DNA from: Panulirus ornatus
Taxonomy: Eukaryota > Arthropoda > Malacostraca > Decapoda > Palinuridae
Assembly: GCF_036320965.1 (NCBI RefSeq)
Contig: NC_092271.1
Location: 25,323,536-25,387,535 of the forward strand
DNA: 64,000 nucleotides
Direction: 5' to 3'
Both the position numbers and the translations under genes were made by a program. Shown here piece after piece: positions 36,924-49,800 of this stretch. Under the pieces are notes generated by a model. The model saw only the letters and a list, made by a program, of their open reading frames with translations. It made no database searches and was not told where the DNA came from. Positions within the stretch are counted from its first letter, which is position 1, and each line of letters opens with the position of its first letter.

Positions 36924-36981
<58 letters not shown>

Positions 36982-39900
36982 ATTTTTTATTATTTTGCTT
37001 TGTCGCTGTCTCCCGCATTAGCGAGGTAGCCCAAGGAAACAGATGAAAGAACGGCCCAACCCACCCACATACACATGTATATACATACACGTCGACACAC
37101 GCAAACATATATACCTATACATCTCAATGTACACATATATACACACACACACAGACATATATACACATGTACATAAATATATACACATGTACATAATTCA
37201 TGCTATCTGCCTTTATTTATTCCCATCGCCACCTCGCCACACATGGAATAACAACCCCCTCCCCCCTCATGTGTGCAAGGTAGCGCTAGGAAAAGACAAC
37301 AAAGGCCCCATTCGTTCACACTCAGTCTCTAGCTGTCATGTAATAATGCACCGAAACCACAGCTCCCTTTCCACATCCAGGCCCCACTTAATTTCCATGG
37401 TTTACACCAGACGCTTCACATGCCCTGGTTCAATCCATTGATAGCACGTCGACCCTGGTATACCACATCGTTCCAATTCACTCTATTCCTTGTACGCCTT
37501 TCACCCTCCTGCATGTTCAGGCCCCGATCACTCAAAATCTTTTTCACTCCATCTTTCCACCTCCAATTTGGTCTCCCACTTCTCGTTTCCTCCACCTCTG
37601 ACACATATATCCTCTTGGTCAATCTTTCCTCACTCATTCTCTCCATGTGACCAAACCATTTCAAAACACACTCTTCTGCTCTCTCAACCACACTTTTTTA
37701 TTACCACACATCTCTTTTACCCTTTCATTACTTACTTGATCAAACCACCTCACACCACATATTGTCCTCAAACATCTCATTTCCAGCACATCCACCCTCC
37801 TCCGAACAACTCTATCTATATAGCCCACGCCTCGCAACCATATAACATTGTTGGAACCACTATTCCTTCAAACATACCCATTTTTGCTTTCCAAGATAAC
37901 TTTCTCGACTTCCACACACTTTTCAATGCTCCCAGAACTTTCGCCCCCTCCCCCACCGTATGATTCACTTCTGCTTCCATGGTTCCATCCGCTGCCAAAT
38001 CCACTCCCAGATATCTAAAACACATCACTTCCTCCAGTTGTTCTCCATTCTAACTTACCTCCCAATTGACTTGTCCCTTAACCCTCTTGCTCTTATTCAC
38101 ATTTACTCTTGGCTTTCTTCTTTCACACACTTTTCCAAACTCAGTCACCAGTTTCTGCAGTTTCTTACATGAATCAGCCACCAGCGCTGTATCATCAGCG
38201 AACAACAACTGACTCACTTCCCAAGCTCTTTCATCCACAACAGACTGCATACTTGCCCCTCTTTCCAAAACTCTTGCATTCACCTCCCTAACAACCCCAT
38301 CCATAAACAAATTAAACAACCATGGAGACATCACGAACCCCTGCCGCAAAACAACATTCACTGAGAACCAATCACTTTCCTCTCTTCCTACTCGTACAAA
38401 TGCCTTACATCCTCAATAAAAACTTTTCACTGCTTCTAACAACTTTCCTCCCACACCATATATTCTTAATACCTTCCACAGAGTATCTCTATTAACTCTA
38501 TCATATGCCTTCTCCTGATCCATAAATGCTACATACAAATCCATTTGCTTTTCTAAGTATTTCTCACATACATTCTTCATAGCAAACACCTGATCCACAC
38601 ATCCTCTACCACTTCTGAAACCACATTGCTCTTCCCTGATCTGATGCTCTGTACATGCCTTCACCCTCTCAATCAATACCTTCCCATATAACTTACCAGG
38701 AATACTCAACAAACTTATACCTCTGTAATTTGAGCACTCACTTTTATCCCCTTTGCCTTTGTACAATGGCACTATGCAAGCATTCCGCCAATCCTCAGGC
38801 ACCTCACCATGAGTCATTTTTTTTTTTTTTTTTATACTTTGTCGCTGTCTCCCGCGTTTGCGAGGTAGCGCAAGGAAACAGACGAAAGAAATGGCCCAAC
38901 CCCCCCCCCATACACATGTATATACATACGTCCACACACGCAAATATACATACCTACACAGCTTTCCATGGTTTACCCCAGACGCTTCACATGCCTTGAT
39001 TCAATCCACTGACAGCACGTCAACCCTGGTATACCACATCGCTCCAATTCACTCTATTCCTTGCCCTCCTTTCACCCTCCTGCATGTTCAGGCCCCGATC
39101 ACACAAAATCTTTTTCACTCCATCTTTCCACCTCCAATTTGGTCTCCCTCTTCTCCTCGTTCCCTCCACCTCCGACACATATATCCTCTTGGTCAATCTT
39201 TCCTCACTCATTCTCTCCATGTGCCCAAACCACTTCAAAACACCCTCTTCTGCTCTCTCAACCACGCTCTTTTTATTTCCACACATCTCTCTTACCCTTA
39301 CGTTACTCACTCGATCAAACCACCTCACACCACACATTGTCCTCAAACATCTCATTTCCAGCACATCCATCCTCCTGCGCACAACTCTATCCATAGCCCA
39401 CGCCTCGCAACCATACAACATTGTTGGAACCACTATTCCTTCAAACATACCCATTTTTGCTTTCCGAGATAATGTTCTCGACTTCCACACATTCTTCAGG
39501 GCCCCCAGAATTTTCGCCCCCTCCCCCACCCTATGATCCACTTCCGCTTCCATGGTTCCATCCGCTGCCAGATCCACTCCCAGATATCTAAAACACTTCA
39601 CTTCCTCCAGTTTTTCTCCATTCAAACTCACCTCCCAATTGACTTGACCCTCAACCCTACTGTACCTAATAACCTTGCTCTTATTCACATTTACTCTTAA
39701 CTTTCTTCTTCCACACACTTTACCAAACTCAGTCACCAGCTTCTGCAGTTTCTCACATGAATCAGCCACCAGCGCTGTATCATCAGCGAACAACAACTGA
39801 CTCACTTCCCAAGCTCTCTCATCCCCAACAGACTTCATACTTGCCCCTCTTTCCAAAACTCTTGCATTTACCTCCCTAACAACCCCATCCACAAACAAAT

Positions 39901-40348
39901 TAAACAACCATGGAGACATCACACACCCCTGCCGCAAACCCACATTCACTGAGAACCAATCACTTTCCTCTCTTCCTACACATACACATGCCTTACATCC
40001 TCGATAAAAACTTTTCACTGCTTCTAACAACTTTCCTCCCACACCATATATTCTTAATACCTTCCACAGAGCATCTCTATCAACTCTATCATATGCCTTC
40101 TCCAGATCCATAAATGCTACATACAAATCCATTTGCTTTTCTAAGTATTTCTCACATACATTCTTCAAAGCAAACACCTGATCCACACATCCTCTACCAC
40201 TTCTGATACCACACTGCTCTTCCCCAATCTGATGCTCTGTACATGCCTTCACCCTCTCAATCAATACCCTCCCATATAATTTACCAGGAATACTCAACAA
40301 ACTTATACCTCTGTAATTTGAGCACTCACTCACTATATAAATAAATAA

Positions 40349-40409
<61 letters not shown>

Positions 40410-40632
40410 CCCTGGGGATAGGGGAGAAAGAATACTTCCCACGTATTCCCTGCGTGTCGTAGAAGGCGACTAAAAGGGGAGGGAGCGGGGGGCTGGAAAT
40501 CCTCCCCTCTACTTTTTTTTAATTTTCCAAAAGAAGGAACAGAGAAGGGGGCCAGGTGAGGATATTCCCTCAGTGGCCCAGTTCTCTGTTCTTAACGCTA
40601 CCTCGCTAACGCGGGAAATGGCGAATAGTTTG

Positions 40633-40706
<74 letters not shown>

Positions 40707-43700
40707 TTTTATTATTTTGCTTTGTCGCTGTCTCCCGCATTAGCGAGGTAGCCCAAGGAAACAGATGAAAGAACGGCCCAACCCACCCACATACACATGT
40801 ATATACATACACGTCGACACACGCAAACATACATACCTATACATCTCAATGTACACATATATACACACACACACAGACATATATACACATGTACATAAAT
40901 ATATACACATGTACATAATTCATGCTATCTGCCTTTATTTATTCCCATCGCCACCTCGCCACACATGGAATAACAACCCCCTCCCCCCTCATGTGTGCAA
41001 GGTAGCGCTAGGAAAAGACAACAAAGGCCCCATTCGTTCACACTCAGTCTCTAGCTGTCATGTAATAATGCACCGAAACCACAGCTCCCTTTCCACATCC
41101 AGGCCCCACTTAATTTCCATGGTTTACACCAGACGCTTCACATGCCCTGGTTCAATCCATTGATAGCACGTCGACCCTGGTATACCACATCGTTCCAATT
41201 CACTCTATTCCTTGTACGCCTTTCACCCTCCTGCATGTTCAGGCCCCGATCACTCAAAATCTTTTTCACTCCATCTTTCCACCTCCAATTTGGTCTCCCA
41301 CTTCTCGTTTCCTCCACCTCTGACACATATATCCTCTTGGTCAATCTTTCCTCACTCATTCTCTCCATGTGACCAAACCATTTCAAAACACACTCTTCTG
41401 CTCTCTCAACCACACTTTTTTATTACCACACATCTCTTTTACCCTTTCATTACTTACTTGATCAAACCACCTCACACCACATATTGTCCTCAAACATCTC
41501 ATTTCCAGCACATCCACCCTCCTCCGAACAACTCTATCTATATAGCCCACGCCTCGCAACCATATAACATTGTTGGAACCACTATTCCTTCAAACATACC
41601 CATTTTTGCTTTCCAAGATAACTTTCTCGACTTCCACACACTTTTCAATGCTCCCAGAACTTTCGCCCCCTCCCCCACCGTATGATTCACTTCTGCTTCC
41701 ATGGTTCCATCCGCTGCCAAATCCACTCCCAGATATCTAAAACACATCACTTCCTCCAGTTGTTCTCCATTCTAACTTACCTCCCAATTGACTTGTCCCT
41801 TAACCCTCTTGCTCTTATTCACATTTACTCTTGGCTTTCTTCTTTCACACACTTTTCCAAACTCAGTCACCAGTTTCTGCAGTTTCTTACATGAATCAGC
41901 CACCAGCGCTGTATCATCAGCGAACAACAACTGACTCACTTCCCAAGCTCTTTCATCCACAACAGACTGCATACTTGCCCCTCTTTCCAAAACTCTTGCA
42001 TTCACCTCCCTAACAACCCCATCCATAAACAAATTAAACAACCATGGAGACATCACGAACCCCTGCCGCAAAACAACATTCACTGAGAACCAATCACTTT
42101 CCTCTCTTCCTACTCGTACAAATGCCTTACATCCTCAATAAAAACTTTTCACTGCTTCTAACAACTTTCCTCCCACACCATATATTCTTAATACCTTCCA
42201 CAGAGTATCTCTATTAACTCTATCATATGCCTTCTCCTGATCCATAAATGCTACATACAAATCCATTTGCTTTTCTAAGTATTTCTCACATACATTCTTC
42301 ATAGCAAACACCTGATCCACACATCCTCTACCACTTCTGAAACCACATTGCTCTTCCCTGATCTGATGCTCTGTACATGCCTTCACCCTCTCAATCAATA
42401 CCTTCCCATATAACTTACCAGGAATACTCAACAAACTTATACCTCTGTAATTTGAGCACTCACTATAAATTTATCCCCTTTGCCTTTGTACAATGGCACT
42501 ATGCAAGCATTCCGCCAATCCTCAGGCACCTCACCATGAGTCATTTTTTTTTTTTTTTTTTTTTGCTTTGTCGCTGTCTCCCGCGTTTGCGAGGTAGCGC
42601 AAGGAAACAGACGAAAGAAATGGCCCAACCCACCCCCATACACATGTATATACATACGTCCACACACGCAAATATACATACCTACACAGCTTTCCATGGT
42701 TTACCCCAGACGCTTCACATGCCTTGATTCAATCCACTGACAGCACGTCAACCCCGGTATACCACATCGCTCCAATTCACTCTATTCCTTGCCCTCCTTT
42801 CACCCTCCTGCATGTTCAGGCCCCGATCACACAAAATCTTTTTCACTCCATCTTTCCACCTCCAATTTGGTCTCCCTCTTCTCCTCGTTCCCTCCACCTC
42901 CGACACATATATCCTCTTGGTCAATCTTTCCTCACTCATTCTCTCCATGTGACCAAACCATTTCAAAACACCCTCTTCTGCTCTCTCAACCACGCTCTTT
43001 TTATTTCCACACATCTCTCTTACCCTTACGTTACTTACTCGATCAAACCACCTCACACCACACATTGTCCTCAAACATCTCATTTCCAGCACATCCATCC
43101 TCCTGCGCACAACTCTATCCATAGTCCACGCCTCGCAACCATACAACATTGTTGGAACCACTATTCCTTCAAACATGCCCATTTTTGCTTTCCGAGATAA
43201 TGTTCTCGACTTCCACACATTCTTCAAGGCTCCCAGAATTTTCGCCCCCTCCCCCACTCTATGATCCTCTTCCGCTTCCATGTTTCCATCCGCTGCCAGA
43301 TCCACTCCCAGATATCTAAAACACTTCACTTCCTCCAGTTTTTCTCCATTCAAACTCACCTCCCAATTGACTTGACCCTCAACCCTACTGTACCTAATAA
43401 CCTTCCTCTTATTCACATTTACTCTTAACTTTCTTCTTTCACACACTTTACCAAACTCAGTCACCAGCTTCTGCAATTTCTCACATGAATCAGCCACCAG
43501 CGCTGTATCATCAGCGAACAACAACTGACTCACTTCCCAAGCTCTCTCATCCCCAACAGACTTCATCCTTGCCCCTCTTTCCAAAACTCTTGCATTCACC
43601 TCCCTAACAACCCCATCCATAAACAAATTAAACAACCATGGAGACATCACACACCCCTGCCGCAAACCTACATTCACTGAGAACCAATCACTTTCCTCTC

Positions 43701-43787
43701 TTCCTACACGTACACATGCCTTACATCCTCGATAAAAACTTTTCACTGCTTCTAACAACTTGCCTCCCACACCATATATTCTTAATA

Positions 43788-43827
<40 letters not shown>

Positions 43828-46800
43828 GCTTTGTCGCTGTCTCCCACATTTGCGAGGCAGCGCAAGGAAACAGACGAAAGAAATGGCTCAACCCACCCCC
43901 ATACACATGTATATACATACACGTCCACACACGCAAACATACATACCTACACAGCTTTCCATGGTTTACCCCAGACGCTTCACATGCCCTGATTCAATCC
44001 ACTGACAGCACGTCAACCCTGGTATACCACATCGATCCAATTCACTCTATTCCTTGCCCTCCTTTCGCCCTCCTGCATGTTCAGGCCCCGATCACACAAA
44101 ATCTTTTTCACTCCATCTTTCCACCTCCAATTTGGTCTCCCACTTCTCTTCGTTCCCTCTACCTCCGACACATATATCCTCTTGGTCAATCTTTCCTCAC
44201 TCATTATCTCCATGTGCCCAAACCATTTCAAAACACCCTCTTCTGCTCTCTCAACCACGCACTTTTTATTTCCACACATCTCTCTTACCCTTACGTTACT
44301 TACTCGATCAAACCACCTCACACCACACATTGTCCTCAAACATCTCATTTCCAGCACATCCACCCTCCTGCGCACAACTCTATCCATAGCCCACGCCTCG
44401 CAACCATACAACATTGTTGGAACCACTATTCCTTCAAACATACCCATTTTTGCTTTCTGAGATAATGTTCTCGACTTCCACACATTCTTCAAGGCTCCCA
44501 GGATTTTCGCCCCCTCCCCCACTCTATGATCCACTTCCGCTTCCATGGTTCCATCCGCTGCCAGATCCACTCCCAGATATCTAAAACACTTTACTTCCTC
44601 CAGTTTTTCTCCATTCAAACTTACCTCCCAATTGCCTTGACCCTCAACCCTACTGTACCTAATAACCTTGCTCTTATTCACATTTACTCTTAAATAACCT
44701 TACCAACCAGTCAACATTACAGTCACCCCCTTTTTTAATAAATTCCACTGCAATACCATCCAAACCGGCTGCCTCACTGTCTTTCATCCTCCGCAAAGCT
44801 TTTACTACCTCTTCTCTGTTTACCAAATCATTCTCTTTCACCCTCTCACTTTGCACACCACCTCGACCAAAACACCCTATATCTGCCACTCTATCATCAA
44901 ACACATTCAACAAACCTTCAAAATACTCACTCCATCTCCTTCTTACTTCACCACTACTTGTTATCACCTCCCCATTAGCCCCCTTCACTGATGTTCCCAT
45001 TTGTTCCCTGTCTTACGCACTTTATTTACCTCCTACCAAAACATCTTTTTATTCTCCCTAAAATTTAATGATGCTCTCTCATTTGCCCTCATTTTCACCT
45101 CTTGCACCTTTCTCTTAACCTCCTGCCTCTTTCTTTTATACATCTCCCACTCATTTGCATTATTTCCCTTCAAAAATCATCCAAATGCCTCTCTCTTCTC
45201 TTTCACTAATAATCTTACTTCTTCACCCTTTCTAATCTGCCCACCACCCACGCTTCTCATGCCACAAGCATCTTTTGCGCAAGCCATCACTGCTTCCCTG
45301 AATACATCCCATTCCTTCCCCACTCCCCTTACATCCTTTGTTCTCACCTTTTTCCATTCTGTACTCAGTCTCTCCTGGTACTTCCTCACACAAGTCTCCT
45401 TCCCAAGCTCACTTACTCTCACCACTCTCTTTACACCAACATTCTTCTTTTCTGAAAACCTCTGCAAATCTTCACCTTTGCCTCCACAAGATAATGATCA
45501 GACATCCCTCCAGTAGCACCTCTCAGCACATTAACATCCAAAAGTCTCTCTTTCACACGCCTATCAATTAACACATAATCCAGTAACGCTCTCTGGTCAT
45601 CTCTCCTACTTAAATACGTATACTTTATGTATATCTCTCTTTTTAAACCAGGTATTCCCAATCACCAGTCCTTTTTCAGCACACAAATCTACAAGCTCTT
45701 CATCATTTCCATTTACAACACTGAACACCCCATGTACACCATTCCCTCAACTGCCACATTACTCACCTTTGCATTCAAATCATCCATCACTATAACCCAG
45801 TCTCATGCATCAAAACTACTAACACACTCACTCAGCTGCTCCCAAAACACTTGCCTCTCATGATCTTTCTTCTCATGCAGCTGTTCCCAAAACACTTGCC
45901 TCTCATGATCTTTCTTCTCATGCCCAGGTGCATATGCACCAATAATCACCCATCTCTCTCCATCCACTTTCAGTTTTACCCATATCAATCTAGAGTTTAC
46001 TTTCTTACACTCTATCACATACTTCGAGTTTACTTTCTTACACTCTATCACATACTTCCGCCACTCCTGTTTCAGTAGTGCTACACCTTCCCTTGCTCTT
46101 GTCCTTTCACCAACCCCTGACTTTACTCCTAAGACATTCCCAAACCACTCTTCCCCTTTACCCTTGAGCTTCATTTCACTCAGAGCCAGAACATCCAGGT
46201 TCCTTTCCTCAAACATACTACCTATCTCTCCTTTTTTCTTATTTTGGTTCCATCCACACACATTTAGACACCCCAATCTGAGCCTTCGAGGAGGATGAGC
46301 ACTCCCCGCTTGACTCCTTCTTCTGTTTCCCTGTTTAGAAAGTTAAAATACAAGGAGGGGAGGGTTTCTAGCCCTCCGCTACCGTCACCTTCTACAACAC
46401 GTGAGGAATGCGTGGGAAGTATTCTTTCTCCCCTATCCCCAGGGAGATATGTAATATGTAATATTCATCACCATATGTTTGACGCTCTTTTCTTCCAGCA
46501 AGTATAACTGAAGGGGTGGCTCTGATACTTGTAAAATCTCAAGGTACTGGGAGTACACAATTCTGACTGACTTTCAGTGTTTCAGTAAGCTTTAGTACAT
46601 AGATTCTACACCAAAACATATGTGATGCGGTGCAAAAATAAGAAAACATATACTTTTTGTAGGTCTGACGTTAATGATCTGCTGCATCTTTGCAGCTGGC
46701 AAAAAAAGTCCCAGAATAGCAGGGCTAGCAGTAGTACTGGTAAAATGGCATGATGCGAGGTAATAATGATGGAGTATGACTGTTGAGCAACAGTAGATAT

Positions 46801-49800
46801 AAAACATGGTCTATATAAAAGTATTAAATTGATCATAAAGGTACTGAAAATCAGTAATACTAAGGTTGGGAATATGATCAACTGTTCATGAAGATTACTT
46901 ACTGAAGGAGAAAAGAGGGGAATGAGATTTCTTTGGGAAAAAAAGCCATACAGGTATTTCTAACTCCCAGCTGAGCAGTAATCTAGGAGCAGAACACCAT
47001 GGTAGTAATATAATAGGCAACAGAAACATTCAACCCTTTCTTTCTCTGTTTCAGAGTCACGTGATATGCAGGACTGTCAGCAGGCACCTGGCTGTATGTG
47101 AAGGCCATCTACTCTGCATGGTTTGATACTCTCTCTTTTCACTTTGAATGCATCTGACATTCAGACTCTATCTTTTTATATACATTTTCATTAGGTATCT
47201 AGCTTCTCCATCTTTCTTGTACAGGTTTTGTGATTTGGTTAGCCATGGAGAGATTTCGTTACATAAACTTGACTTAGTGGCTTTGTTTAGTCCTTTTTTT
47301 TTTTTTGAAGGTCTGTCTAACTTAGGTTGCCAATTTCTCATCTGGCTAACAGTTAGCAGTAACTTTGAAGATGGCCACTCTTCTCAGCTGTCCTAAAAAT
47401 TCTTACATACTCTGTTGCAGATATATGTGGAATGAAGTGACTTCTAAACGCTGCTGCTAATATCTGACGAGATATTACAATATCTTTAAATGAGCCTTGC
47501 TGAAGTTTGCTGAATAACAAAAAATATTAGCAAAGGAATTTTTGAAGGACTACCAGTATAGATAGACATGAATTCAAGAATCCTTCATCCAATGGTGCAT
47601 TTGGAGACCATGGCCAATTAACCATAGTAAAAGGAATCATTTCCTATCACTAGTGATAAGCTGATCTACCATACCCAACATCCCCTACCCTCTTCCCTTA
47701 AACATGCTGTTCATGTTTCATCAGATCTGGAAGGCTCTCATTTCACAAGGCCCAGTAAAGGTATTCACATTTACTGAAAACAATGTCAAATACTGACATT
47801 GGTTAAAACCTACAGAGCCATCATAGCTGAAAACCATACCTGATCAAAAATTTTATACTAAAGATTCTTGGCAAATTAAAGAGTACAACTTACTGGAAGC
47901 CCCTGTGTTTTTCATGTATCTATCAAGGATATCTAGAGATTTTACCATTAAACCCCTACATGTGGAAAATTACTGCATGCAAGGAAACGCATATATATAT
48001 GGTCAATAAATCCTAGTTAGGAAAAAGTTTACAAAAGAAGTAATGATCTAAGGCGCAAGAAACTGTTAACCGGTGTACTTTTAAATCACTACATACAGTG
48101 ATCTGCTCACAAAAGAATATTGCATGAATAGAAAACTCAAGATACTCTCTATTTGTCACAGTACTTTGTGTAGCATTTATCAGTAAGCCAAAACATGATT
48201 TTATTCACTATCGCTGGCAAAATTGGTAAAGCATTATTGCAATAAAATCATTTCAACAAAATTCTGAGATAGGGCAGGAAGGCAAGACAATGGACACTTT
48301 TTACTCACAACCATAACAGAGGCAGTTTTCATACCGATCGGTTGTAGTATATTGGTGGTGGGTCCCAGGTGAGTCTGCGGGACACAATACGGTGGACACA
48401 AACTGCTGTTACCACTACTGCCAGCACATTCACTGCCACAACAACAGCTACTACAAGCAGCGTGTTCACCTTGGGCAAGAACAATGAGAATCAATGAGTG
48501 AGGAAGAAAAGATGGGGTTACATTTGGAGAGAAAGGAAAAAAAATAGACCACAGATATAAGGGAAGAGAAGATGGGTGAGAATTAAGATGATAATGATGA
48601 TACAAGAGAAAGGAAAAGCTTTCAATGATGGAAGAGCTATTATTTTATGGACTTAATAATCTACAATATTCAAATTAGCATAATTAGATATTTCACTTCA
48701 ATTTAATAACCTTATATAGACTCAATCAATGTTGCAGGGTTGGTGTGCACTTTATATAATAATGAATGATTATGACTTCCATTCACATCAGATACTAACA
48801 AAGCCTGATCATAACAATGATTTATTTTCATGTTCAACTGCCTTTTCCTGATCTAGCCAGGCTGGTAATTAACCAACTTCTGCTGAATGATGTACAAAAA
48901 TCAAAGGCTACCACAATAAATGGATATACATGTAGTAAACATATCTCAAGAACATAATCTGGCTCACTTTCTACATGCATGGAGACCATAGCTGATTATT
49001 ACATCCAGTGCTATCTAGTGCTACTTTGCAAAACTTCTATACAAGATATTCACACTTACTTCTGCTTCACCAAAGCAACTGCCAGTGCTATCAGTGGCAA
49101 CTGGGGTAATAATTGGACCAGACGACGAAGAACTAGATGTTGTTGTGGTGTCTTGGGCAGTGCTTGGTGCTTCTGTCAACAACTCAGTCGTGGGTTGAGT
49201 ATCGTCTGGCATCTCGGTCGAATTCATGGTTGGTGACATACTTGAGCTAAAGTTCATGTGAGACTCCGACACATCACCTTCAGAGGAGGTTTCTGGCGAT
49301 ACGGTAGTGTGTGTGGGGTCTGGGGAACTTGTATATTCTAAACTACTGTTTGCTACAGTTGTAATTTCATCCGGAACGTGCTCTGTTGAAGCATCTGGCG
49401 TGAACACTTCAGTTACCGGTTCCTCCTCTGTGACGTTTGAAGATGAGGGAGATGGAGTCAAAGCATATTCAGTACTTTCCTCTAGGGTGGTTGTTGACCT
49501 TTGTGGATCTTCAGTTACATCGTGCGAATAAGAGGTCAGCGAATTCTCTGACGTGTTGTGTATGTCACTTGAGTCAATCTCAGGCTCTACTTGTGGCAGG
49601 AGAGTGTAGGTGGGCTGATGAACGTCAGACCGGCCGTCACCGGTATCACTCGTTGGGGTACCAGCAACATCCGACGCTCTCGAGACTTCCACAGATGACC
49701 CATACAACCCCGATGTCGTATTGGCTACTGGCTCCTCCTCATCACTCAACGTTACGTTCTCGTTCCTTCTGCTGGTGGCAGACTGAGAGGTGTTTGTTGT

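Noticed and set aside
35311..46276. Many + strand ORFs of 100-275 residues rich in His, Ser, Thr and Pro
   Set aside because: They are antisense shadows of the minus-strand LINE reading frames; they recur in every copy at the same place.
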